Source of the DNA: Rhodobacter maris
GTDB lineage: Bacteria > Pseudomonadota > Alphaproteobacteria > Rhodobacterales > Rhodobacteraceae
Assembly (NCBI RefSeq): GCF_900217815.1
Contig: NZ_OBMT01000008.1
Coordinates: 99,928-163,927 of the forward strand
Length of the DNA: 64,000 nt
Direction: 5' to 3'
Of this stretch, positions 45,940 to 53,929 are shown in pieces. Position 1 is the stretch's first letter, and every line of letters starts with the position of its first letter. The translations under genes and the position numbers were made by a program. The notes under the pieces are model-generated. The model did no database searches and had not been told where the DNA came from. It worked only from the letters and a program-made list of their open reading frames with translations.

Positions 45940-48027
45940 TTAGGGGAGTGGAAGGCACCCAATCGGAAGGGGAGGTGAAGGGGGAATGGAAGGGGAGGTG
46001 GAAGCCGCTTCGCCGTCGCTATTTAACGGCAGTTCCCGATAAATAGCGTTCTCCGCAAGGTATTTGCTGCGCTTCGAGGGCGGGCCTTCTTCTTTGAGGC
46101 AAATGCGGCCGCTCGCCAGAAGGCTTTCCATCGCTTGCTTGAAGGCCTTTTTCGTCATGCCCTCACTCTCGGGGTGTTCCGCCATCAGCTTTGGCGCGTG
46201 ATTTGAACCGCTGTTTGGATTCAAGTTCCGCCCCTGCCCTGTGAACAACCGCAGCAGCTTGAGAAACACCCGCTCCGCATCGGCGTTGCGCGCCTCTCGC
46301 CCCGTCCCAGCGTCGGGCACGAAAACCCCCGCTTGCCAGATCATCTCAATCTCGTTGCCCGTTTCGCTGTAGTTCGCCTTCTTGATCGACAGGACACGCC
46401 TGCGGGGATCGGCCTCGTAACCGTCAACAATGATCCGTTCCAGATAAAGGCGCGACCGAACCGAATTGTGCCACGCGGTCGAGCCGCTTGTGCCGCTGCG
46501 GCTGTTGAGGCCGGTCAAGGACGGGTGCGACAGCAAGATCACGGCGCAGCGGTGCCGGATCGCCAACTTGCTCAAAAGTCCGATGAATTGGCGGGCCTTT
46601 GCCCGGTCGTTTTCGTTCGACGGGAAAACATCGGCCAGTGTGTCGATCACGATGCAAACCGGCGCGTCCTGCCCAGCGCGCTTGTCGAGTTCCTTGAACA
46701 GGTCGGACTCGATCAACGCATATTGCCCTTCGGTCGCAAGCAAGGCGTCCCTGCCCGCAAGGCTGCGCAGCGTCAGGCGTTCGCAGGCGCCATAGGTGAG
46801 GCCCTGCACCCGAAGAATATCGGAAAGGCGGCGGTGCAATTCGGCCTCGTCATCTTCCGCAGATGTGAAGATCACGCCGCCCGATCGAACCGGCTTTCCC
46901 AGCCAAGGGGTCGCCGTCGCCACCGCAACGGCCAGTTGCAGCGCGAGAAGCGATTTGCCGGTGCCCCCATCGCCCCCGAGAAGGGTGACAGTTCCACCGG
47001 GCACAAGCCCGTTCACCAGCCATTGCCGTTCGGGAACGGGCCTGCCGTCAAGGATTGCGGCGCTGTAGAAGCCGCTTTCTTCATCTTCCGGCGCGATCGG
47101 CTGCGCCATTTCGCGGCGCGGGTGGTCATAGACGCTCTTGCAGAGCCTTGCCGCCTTCTGAATCGTCTCGCGCCGGTAATCCTCGCGCGCCTCGTATTTG
47201 TCGCGCATCAGCGCGGAGCGGCGAAACAGGCGATCCATGCGCGGCATATCCTTGCCGGTCCAGAATGCGAGCAAGGTCATCAGGGCCATATCGGCAGAGG
47301 AATGATCGAAACCCCCGTTGCCATCGAAGGCGGGGTAACGCGCGCCCAGCGCAGCGGCGTTTGCGGTCCAGAGGTCCGAGAAGGTGACGCCCGCCCCGAA
47401 CGATGCGGCGGCGCTACTCGATCGCATGGCGGTGGCAATCAACGCCTCGTCATCTTCCGGCCCGGTGTATTCCGGCGCGCGTCCCTCGGGTAATTCGCCC
47501 AGGTGTTCGCGCTTCGGCACGAGGTGGCGCAACTGTTCTGTCCAGTCAAACTCGCGCCACGCCCCGCCGATCGGCTGCGGGCCTTCGCGCGACAGGGCGA
47601 TGAACCGCCCTGCCTGATACCATTCCTTGTCACCGCCCCACTTGTTGCGCAGATCGCCAAGCTGGGCCGGGTCACAACGCCCGAAGATGTGAAGCCCCTT
47701 GCCGCTTGTGCTGACCTCGCCCAGCGCGCCGGGGAAGCTTTGCCAGATCGCCTGCGCTTCATCGGACCATCCCGTCTCGGTGCCGCAGTTGTCGAGGTCG
47801 AGGCAGAATATCCCGTCACCGTTGAGCACGAAGCCGACGCCATAAGGCGCGGCTGGCGTGTGTTCATCCCAGCGCGCATATTGCGCCCGATCGGCGCGAC
47901 TGTGCCACTGGGCCGGGTCGTGTGCGTCAATGGCGGCGCCAGAGGCGTCAACGGGGATCTTGTTGAACTTGCCCCGCCCGGCGTCCCATTCGCGGCGGTA
48001 GAGAATGAACCTGTCAGGAAACTGCAT
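45940..48027 (-). CDS. Primase/replicative helicase of the element (RepA/AAA-type)
   Basis: A 695-residue replication protein. The N-terminal third has a primase-polymerase-like segment with FVLNGDGIFCLDLDNC (acidic metal site) and STSGKGLHIFGRC. A RecA-like ATPase follows with Walker A GGDGGTGKS, TSAEDDEAELHRR, Walker B VCIVIDTLADVF and LLSHPSLTGLNSRSGTSGSTAWHN, as in RepA/AAA_25 helicases of plasmids and satellites. A small winged-helix-like C-terminus ends in a Pro/Ser-rich tail. ATG 48027 has GAGG upstream and overlaps the preceding gene by 14 bp. Confidence 0.85.
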   Translation of the reverse strand: MQFPDRFILYRREWDAGRGKFNKIPVDASGAAIDAHDPAQWHSRADRAQYARWDEHTPAAPYGVGFVLNGDGIFCLDLDNCGTETGWSDEAQAIWQSFPGALGEVSTSGKGLHIFGRCDPAQLGDLRNKWGGDKEWYQAGRFIALSREGPQPIGGAWREFDWTEQLRHLVPKREHLGELPEGRAPEYTGPEDDEALIATAMRSSSAAASFGAGVTFSDLWTANAAALGARYPAFDGNGGFDHSSADMALMTLLAFWTGKDMPRMDRLFRRSALMRDKYEAREDYRRETIQKAARLCKSVYDHPRREMAQPIAPEDEESGFYSAAILDGRPVPERQWLVNGLVPGGTVTLLGGDGGTGKSLLALQLAVAVATATPWLGKPVRSGGVIFTSAEDDEAELHRRLSDILRVQGLTYGACERLTLRSLAGRDALLATEGQYALIESDLFKELDKRAGQDAPVCIVIDTLADVFPSNENDRAKARQFIGLLSKLAIRHRCAVILLSHPSLTGLNSRSGTSGSTAWHNSVRSRLYLERIIVDGYEADPRRRVLSIKKANYSETGNEIEMIWQAGVFVPDAGTGREARNADAERVFLKLLRLFTGQGRNLNPNSGSNHAPKLMAEHPESEGMTKKAFKQAMESLLASGRICLKEEGPPSKRSKYLAENAIYRELPLNSDGEAASTSPSIPPSPPLPIGCLPLP

Positions 48028-48256
48028 TTTCAGCCTCACGCGCGGCGGCAAGAAGCTTCTCGCCAATGATCCGGGCATCTTCGACCGAGAGGAAGAAGCT
48101 GACGCGCTGGGCGCTGTAACGCTGTTCTGCACCGAACAGGACGCCCTCGGGGAAAGGGATCGCCACGATTTGCGCGGGCGTTTCTCTCCATGCGCGCTTG
48201 CCCCATTTGCGGGCGAGTTCTTTCGGGGTATATTGCTTCATGACGATGTATGCCAT
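48014..48256 (-). CDS. Small hypothetical protein before the primase
   Basis: An 80-residue soluble protein. MKQYTPKELARKWGKRAWRE near the N-terminus looks like a short helical, possibly DNA-contacting segment, and EDARIIGEKLLAAAREAE forms a terminal helix. AGGTGAAACG precedes ATG 48256. It overlaps the primase start by 14 bp, so the pair is coupled. No family recognised. Confidence 0.6.
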   Translation of the reverse strand: MAYIVMKQYTPKELARKWGKRAWRETPAQIVAIPFPEGVLFGAEQRYSAQRVSFFLSVEDARIIGEKLLAAAREAENAVS

Positions 48257-48322
48257 CGTTTCACCTATTTGCTTGAGGGTGAGTTTTCGGCCCGGACCTA
48301 GCCCGTCCGGGCCATTTCCGTT

Positions 48323-48505
48323 TCAGGCGCTTTGCCGATCTGCCAGCCATGCGGCCACGGCGCTTTCGGGCCATGCCACGGCCTTTCCCGTGATCTTCAC
48401 AGGGCGGGGAAACTCCCCCCGGCTCATGAGGTCGTAAAGTGTCGAGCGCGCGAGGCCCGTCAGGGCTTCAACGTCGCGGCGGCGATAGTGTTTTTCGATT
48501 GTCAC
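48323..48505 (-). CDS. alpA: AlpA-family helix-turn-helix regulator/excisionase
   Basis: A 60-residue MerR-like winged-helix protein: YRRRDVEALTGLARSTLYDLMSRGEFPRPVKITGKAVAWPESAVAAWLADR is the complete AlpA domain. In P4-like elements AlpA/Vis proteins activate or repress the integrase promoter and act as excision factors. Position between integrase and replication genes fits. Confidence 0.88.
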   Translation of the reverse strand: MTIEKHYRRRDVEALTGLARSTLYDLMSRGEFPRPVKITGKAVAWPESAVAAWLADRQSA

Positions 48506-48602
48506 GTCCGTTCTCCATGTTGCGTTGCGGCTCAGGAAGGACGGTGCCGGAAAACTCGTTATTTTACAAAAGATTACGGGAGGACATATTTCCGCAAGCC
48601 GC

Positions 48603-49262
48603 TCATAGCTTGGAGCAGATAGGGCATCTCTGGATTACTTTTCTCACACTCGCGCAATAGCTTGCCGATGGATTGCTCTGTTCCGCAACCACCCGCCTGA
48701 CGAACTCGACAAAGGCCGTTTCGGGCGCGTCTTTCGATCTGGCTTCGGGACTCATTCCGTCTTTGCCGTATAAGGTTCCCGCCGATCCAAGCGACACATT
48801 CATGCCGTGGCGATGGAACATTTCGCAGAGAACGCGCGTAAACAGGGTTTCTGGCCGGGCGCGCTCCATCAAATAATCTTCTGGCGCTTCTGTGAACCCG
48901 CCGAGAATTTGGCTGGCTTTCTCGGCCACGCTTGCAAACGGCGAATCTGTGCTGTGCAGCACGACGAACCGGGCAATAGTTTGGCTGGGATATGAACCGT
49001 TTTTTATCGCTTTCTTCAACGCGCGTTTGATCTCACCTGCGTCAAGCCTTCGGCCATTTTCCGTGACGGCGGGTGCGTCATAGTTTTTCCGATAGGTCCG
49101 CAGGTCTGTCATCGCCAACGCGATCGCGTTACGCAGTTTTAGTGCGAACGCTTGCCCAAACCTGCCCTCCCAATACTCCCAGCTTTCCACCGGGCAATCG
49201 TAATTGATCCAATCGTCACCGAGTTGCGAAGGAACATCGTGCCTGTTGCTGCCTCGCGTCAT
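48603..49262 (-). CDS. Hypothetical protein between integrase and alpA
   Basis: A 219-residue soluble protein with no recognised domain. It is mostly helical in the middle and ends in a cysteine cluster (YCASVRKVIQRCPICSKL) that could bind zinc. ATG 49262 lies four bases after the integrase stop. Lower GC than chromosomal neighbours supports foreign origin. Genes at this position in satellites often encode regulators or accessory factors, but nothing in the sequence settles this. Confidence 0.6.
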   Translation of the reverse strand: MTRGSNRHDVPSQLGDDWINYDCPVESWEYWEGRFGQAFALKLRNAIALAMTDLRTYRKNYDAPAVTENGRRLDAGEIKRALKKAIKNGSYPSQTIARFVVLHSTDSPFASVAEKASQILGGFTEAPEDYLMERARPETLFTRVLCEMFHRHGMNVSLGSAGTLYGKDGMSPEARSKDAPETAFVEFVRRVVAEQSNPSASYCASVRKVIQRCPICSKL

Positions 49263-49266
49263 CCCC

Positions 49267-50469
49267 TCACCCCCGCGCCAGCTTGACGATTTCAGCCGAT
49301 CCGCCTGCGACATGGCCCGCCCAAGCGTCCATCATCTCGCGGCGCTTCTCGAACACGTCCGATCGGGCATAGGCGCGCTCAACTGCATCGCCTGAAAGGT
49401 GCGCCAAGGCCGCCTCGGCCACTTCGCGCGGGAAATTGGTGCGTTCCTGCGCCCATGTGCGGAAGGAGGTGCGGAAGCCGTGAACATCGGCCTCAAAGCC
49501 CAATTCCTTCACCAGTTTGGAAAGCGTCATGTCGGAAAGCGGGCGGCCCGGTTTGGTGCCGGGAAAGACAAAGCCATCCCTGCCGCCCAGCGCCTCGGCC
49601 TCGCGCAGGATCGCCACGGCGCGCGGTGAGAGCGGCACCCGATGCGGGCGCTTCATCTTCATGCGCTGGGCGGAAATCTCCCAGACCTTCGCCTTCAGGT
49701 CGATTTCATCCCAGCGCGCTTCCCGCACCTCGCCCGAGCGCGCCGCAGTCAACACCAGAAATTCCAGCGCCAGCTTGGTTGCAAGCCCAGCGCGCGAGGC
49801 GGCCACGGCGTCAAGACACTTCGGCACCTCAGCGTATGGCAACGCCTTGCGGTGAATTTGCGACTTGTCCACCTTGGGCAATGCCTTGTCGATATTTTCC
49901 GCAGGGTTGTCTTGGCGCCAGCCCTGCGCGATCGCCCATTTCATCACCGAGCCGATGCGCTGGCGCACCCGGCGCGCAGTTTCGGCCTTCTCGGTCCAGA
50001 TCGGCATCAGGACGCCAAGAACATCCGCCGTGGTCACATCGGCCACCCGCAGCTTGCCCAGCTTCGGGAAGGCGTAGGTTTCCAGCGAAATGATGAAGTC
50101 GCGGGCGTGTTTTTCGTTGCGCCATGTCGGCAGGTGCAACTCATGCACCTTGCGCGCGGCTTGCTCGAAACTGAGCACCGCCAAGGCTTCGCGCTTGCTT
50201 TGCAGCGGGTCGCCCCCGGCACGGGCTATCTTGCGGTTCTCCAAAGCTGCGGCGCGGGCCTCGGCCAAGGACACCAGCGCGGGAGAGCCCAGCCCCAACT
50301 CGCACCGCTTGCCGCGAATGGTGATGCGCTGCACCCAGAACTTCGAGCCGTTCGCATCGACGCGCAGGAACAGCCCGTGGCCGTCAAAATACTTGCCCGG
50401 CTGGGCGGCGTTCTTCACCGCCTGCGCGGTCAGGGCCTTTTCGGGTCGGCGGGTTAGATAAGCTGCCAT
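49267..50469 (-). CDS. Tyrosine integrase, P4 type
   Basis: A 400-residue recombinase. The N-terminal DUF4102 arm-binding domain (ALTAQAVKNAAQPGKYFDGHGLFLRVDANGSKFW) and SAM-like core-binding domain are followed by the catalytic domain with TAARSGEVREARW (first Arg), HGFRTSFRTWAQ (His and second Arg), AHLSGDAVERAYARSD (His and the nucleophilic Tyr). All catalytic residues are present. It lies 146 bp from attR, and the element sits in a tRNA 3' end, as expected for this family. Confidence 0.95.
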   Translation of the reverse strand: MAAYLTRRPEKALTAQAVKNAAQPGKYFDGHGLFLRVDANGSKFWVQRITIRGKRCELGLGSPALVSLAEARAAALENRKIARAGGDPLQSKREALAVLSFEQAARKVHELHLPTWRNEKHARDFIISLETYAFPKLGKLRVADVTTADVLGVLMPIWTEKAETARRVRQRIGSVMKWAIAQGWRQDNPAENIDKALPKVDKSQIHRKALPYAEVPKCLDAVAASRAGLATKLALEFLVLTAARSGEVREARWDEIDLKAKVWEISAQRMKMKRPHRVPLSPRAVAILREAEALGGRDGFVFPGTKPGRPLSDMTLSKLVKELGFEADVHGFRTSFRTWAQERTNFPREVAEAALAHLSGDAVERAYARSDVFEKRREMMDAWAGHVAGGSAEIVKLARG

Positions 50470-50614
50470 CGGCTTCCCCCAAGCTTTCCCCCTTTAAGTG
50501 GGGGAATAGGGCGTATTATGCCGGAACATGCGGGATCGTGAAAGCGAAATTATCCGTTATTTTACAATGACATTGCGGCGCATCGCGGAACCAAGCGGAA
50601 CCCATTATGGCAGA

Positions 50615-50628
50615 CCTCAGCTCCACCA
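50615..50628 (+). repeat. attR
   Basis: CCTCAGCTCCACCA, an exact copy of the tRNA-Ala 3' end at 44446-44459. The surrounding bases do not form a tRNA, so this is the displaced copy that marks the far edge of the element. Confidence 0.9.
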
Positions 50629-50803
50629 AGCCGTAAAATTTCCTGAAAATTGAAGCAATATCAGCGGGTTACGGGAAATGTCCCAGGCCCCTCCGACCAA
50701 GTTCCGACCAATCATTCCGACCAAGTTTTGAGGCCCGACCGACTCAGGCCCAAGCCGCCCGATTTTGGCGAAAAAATCTGAGGCGACACCTCGACCGAAA
50801 TGC

Positions 50804-51235
50804 TCAGGCGAGCAGCCCCACATCGACCGACGCGGTTTCGAGCACGGTCGTATACCCTGAGATCGTGAACCGCGCTTGCACTCCTTCGGCCGCTGCAAGC
50901 CCTTTGTAATGCGGGGAAAGCCGCGTCACCCGGGGGGCGCGATAAAGCTGGGCATAGGCCATCATCTGATAAACATCGGCCTGCGACACGCCCTGTTTCG
51001 GGTCGTCGATCCGCGCCGCGATGCGCTTCCACTTCGTGTCGATCACCTGCACCACCTGGCCCGCGCGCCGGATCAGAATGTCGGGTCTGGTGCGAAAGAG
51101 CCCCCGCCCCGCGTCCTCAAGGCAATAAAGACCACCGCCCTGCAGGGCCACCTGATGGCCGCTGCCCTGCACAGCCCGACGGATCAGCCGCCCGATACAC
51201 TGTTCAAACAGCGCATCCATCTCGAACAGAAGCGC
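50804..51235 (-). pseudogene. mcrC: Truncated mcrC (3' part only)
   Basis: About 143 residues match the C-terminal nuclease part of McrC: ALLFEMDALFEQCIGRLIRRA, then RTRPDILIRRAGQVVQVIDTKWKRI with the PD-(D/E)xK core (Asp ... Asp-Thr-Lys) and QADVYQMMAYAQLY. The open frame runs on to 51724, but sequence upstream of about 51235 has no McrC character, and no mcrB is present. This is the remnant of a McrBC-type modification-dependent restriction system, cut off near the WYL gene. Confidence 0.75.
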
Positions 51236-51507
51236 CGTGCCCTCGTCCTCGGCCCGATTGCTCGCCCCGCGAGGCTTCACCTTAAAGATCGATCGTCCCG
51301 TGCCACCGTCCCGCACCGGAAAATACATCTCTCCCTCTGCGTCGTAAAACACAAGGCGGCGGGTGTCGGTCAACCCGGTCACACAAACTCCTCCACAGCA
51401 GAAAGCCCCCGCGCCGAACACATCGGTCTGGTGACGAGAGAATGGGTGCGACTGCCGAGAAAACGCATAGGTGCTCCAAAGGTCTGGTGATGGCCCCCCA
51501 AGGGAAT

Positions 51508-51547
51508 CCCCTCGACAGATCGCAGGATCATTCCTAACGTCGAGGGG
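51508..51547. promoter_or_regulatory. 9-bp perfect inverted repeat, likely operator of the WYL gene
   Basis: CCCCTCGAC and GTCGAGGGG separated by 22 bases, ending 23 bp before ATG 51571. WYL regulators of defence loci (BrxR/CapW type) bind inverted repeats before their own genes. It could also face the divergent mcrC side. Confidence 0.6.
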
Positions 51548-51570
51548 TGTCAATTGCTGTCGGGGAGCGA

Positions 51571-52559
51571 ATGTCCTTTTCCAAAGCCAAGACTTGATCC
51601 GGCTGGCGCAGATGGCGGCGGCGCGGCGTTCGGGCGTCAACCTTGATGAAATCGTTGCGAAATTTTCTATCTCCCACCGCACGGCACAGCGGATGACAAA
51701 GGCGCTCGAGACGACCTTCGCCAATGTCGCCGCCGAGGACGGTGCGGATCACAAGCGGCGCTGGCGGATCGAGCCCGGCGCGCTCGACCGACCGCAGCTG
51801 CCCCCCCGAGACCGCGATCGAGGCCTCGAGATCGCGGGGCGCGAGGCCGGTGCCGAGGGGCAGCTGCGTCACGCCCGGGCGCTCGCGGGGCTGCGCGAGG
51901 GCCTTCTGGCGCGGCTGAGCAATCGCGATGCCGCCCGCGCCGAAGCCGATGCCGATGCCGAGGCGGTGCTGCAGGCGCTGGCCACGGTAACCCGGCCGGG
52001 GCCGCGGGTCAGCTTGGCGCCCAAAATCCTTGACGCGGTGACCGAGGCGCTGCGTGGCCCCTTCCAGCTCAGGGTACGCTACAAATCCGAAGATGCGCCC
52101 GAACGAGTGCTGGAACCTTATGGGGTGCTGCTTGGCCATCGCACCTATCTCGTGGCCCGCGATACGGCGAAAGGCGATCTGATCCGCAGCTTCCGGCTCG
52201 ATCAGATCCTTTCCGCCGAGGCGCTCGACGAAAGTTTCGCGATGGACACGGCGTTCTCGATGCAACGCTTCGCAGCGCAATCCTTCGGCGTCTGGCAGGA
52301 CCCGGCGCAATTCGGCCCGGTGGTCTGACGCTTTGCCCCCCGCGCCGCCGAGCGCGCGGCGGGGTTTCGGTTCCACCCCTCGCAGCGGCTGGAATGGCAG
52401 GACGACAGCAGTCTGCTCGTGCGCTTCGAGGCGGCGGGCGGACTGGAGATGGCCTGGCACCTCTACCAATGGGGCGATGCGGTCGAGGTGCTGGAACCCG
52501 AAGGCCTGCATGCGATGGTCGAAGGCCACAGGCGCGATGATTTCAGCTCTATGCCCTGA
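51571..52559 (+). pseudogene. WYL-domain regulator, broken by a frameshift and a stop
   Basis: The expected start ATG TCC TTT TCC AAA GCC (MSFSKA, with GGGGAG upstream) runs into a stop after eight codons. Adding one base near 51588 joins it to the long frame QDLIRLAQMAAARRSGVNLDEIVAKFSI, a winged-helix domain, followed by a WYL domain (PFQLRVRYKSEDAPERVLEPYGVLLGHRTYLVA). A TGA at 52326-52328 then interrupts the same frame, where related proteins have Trp; the frame continues to 52559 with RFAPRAAERAAGFRFHPSQR and WHLYQWGDAVEVLEP. Two independent lesions indicate a pseudogene. Confidence 0.82.
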
Positions 52560-52831
52560 GGCGGGGTGAAACGGCGGTTAACCGTCGCAATACCCTGCAC
52601 TGGAACAGCGACGAAAAAATCCGTTCTGAAACAGGATGACACACGGGCGTCCGGGCAATCGCGGGTGGGGACTGGCCACGTCGTCGACGGGATCGAGGGC
52701 ACCAGAAACTTCGCATCGAAGGAAGTTCGGAATATGTGGATTTCGGATCGACAGCTGACGACAGGACGAAAATCCTGCTTAATATGGGGGTCACCGTTAA
52801 CAACCCGAGGTGACCCTGGATACTCACGAAA

Positions 52832-53918
52832 ACTCTGTTGCGCAATTCGGCTGATGATCGAGGCTCCCCTATCCACGGACAGACTTATCCCACGACCTCA
52901 GTGACAGGCGTGCTGAGCGCGGTGTAGCCATTCAGGATGGCTATGCGGATCTGGAATTCAGCGACCTGACGGTCGAAGTCCCGCGCCATGAGGCGCTGCC
53001 CCAGCAATTTCACACAGTGCATCTTCGTTTCGACGCGGCTTCGGCGGTGATAACCGCTCCAGTTTCGCCTGAGCACCCGACCGAGATACTTCTACGCCCG
53101 CAAAACTCCGTTTCGTGCGACCGCTCCGAGGGTGTTCGGCTTCCACGGTTTTGCGTTCTTGCGGGGTCGGATGACGGCGGCGGCGCCTCGATCCGCAATG
53201 GCATCATGGCACTTACGCGTGTCATAGGCGCCGTATGCGGTGACGCTACCGATCTCCTGTTCGGGTGGGATCTGATCGAGCAATTCCGGCAGCATGGGCG
53301 CGTTGCCGATGCCACGGCTGGTGAACGCAACGGCTCGGATCTCCAACGTTTGCGCGCCGATCCCGAGGTGGATCTTGCGCCAGACCCGCCGTTTGGAACC
53401 GCCATGCTCGCGCGCATTCCACTCACCTTCCCCCTCGACCTTGATGCCCTTCGCCATGGGACTCGGACCAGTGGCGGCGCCATGGCTCAGTGTCGATCAG
53501 CAGGTGCAAAGGCTCCTTTGAGCCGCGATACGGGATGTTCACGGCCAGGGTCTTCTGGCGGCGGGACAGCGTGCTGAAGTCGGGCACAGACCAGTCAAAG
53601 CCAATCAGCTTCAACAGGCTCTCGACAAACCCGGTCGTCAGCCGAAGCGCCATACCGAACAAGACCTTCATTGAAAGGCACGTCTGGATTTCAGCATCAT
53701 GGTCGGTTTGACTGCAGGTTTGCTGGCGGCCACAATAGCCTGTCGGCACGGCATCGCAGGTCAAGCCAGATCGTCAGCGAGTCCCGGCGCTTGAGCGCTT
53801 CATTCTGGGCCGGCCAGTTCTTGGCCTTGTAGGTCGGGGGTGTGGGTATGCTCATGACGTCCAGCTACCATACCGGTTTCACGAGATGAATCCCTGCAGG
53901 GATTTGCGCAATAGAGCC
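52832..53918 (-). mobile_element. Degenerate IS5-family insertion sequence
   Basis: Terminal inverted repeats are visible: AACTCTGTTGCGCAATTCGG from 52831 and, read on the minus strand from 53918, GGCTCTATTGCGCAAATC. They agree at most positions. The element holds one broken transposase gene. Its right end stops 11 bp before the first, degenerate CRISPR repeat. No exact target duplication is clear. Confidence 0.75.
52885..53855 (-). pseudogene. IS5-family transposase, inactivated
   Basis: Reads from ATG 53855 (MSIPTPPTYKAKNWPAQNEA) through FVESLLKLIGFDWSVPDFSTLSRRQK and PYRGSKEPLHLLID, then an insertion and frame change near 53457-53490 where an IDSTGIKVEGEGEW-type motif is expected. It resumes with GIKVEGEGEWNAREHGGSKRRVWRKIHLG, meets an in-frame TAG at 53092-53094, and ends with WSGYHRRSRVETKMHCVKLLGQRLMARDFDRQVAEFQ. 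Another frame change lies near 53760. It is clearly dead. Confidence 0.85.
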
Positions 53919-53929
53919 CGACGCCTCTC

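Larger units (their letters stand above)
44446..50628 (+). mobile_element. 6.2-kb integrative element (satellite-like) in tRNA-Ala
   Basis: Flanked by 14-bp direct repeats: the tRNA 3' end (44446-44459) and a copy at 50615-50628. Inside are a P4-type integrase beside attR, a hypothetical protein, an AlpA-like regulator, a small protein and a primase/helicase, all on the minus strand. A plus-strand three-gene cargo operon lies beside attL. No capsid, tail, terminase or conjugation genes are present. Gene content and order resemble P4-like phage satellites or small replicating islands that depend on a helper. Confidence 0.88.

Noticed and set aside
52463..52876. Minus-strand ORF of 137 codons between the WYL pseudogene and the IS
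   Set aside because: It overlaps the 3' end of the WYL gene antisense and has no recognisable motif or start signal.
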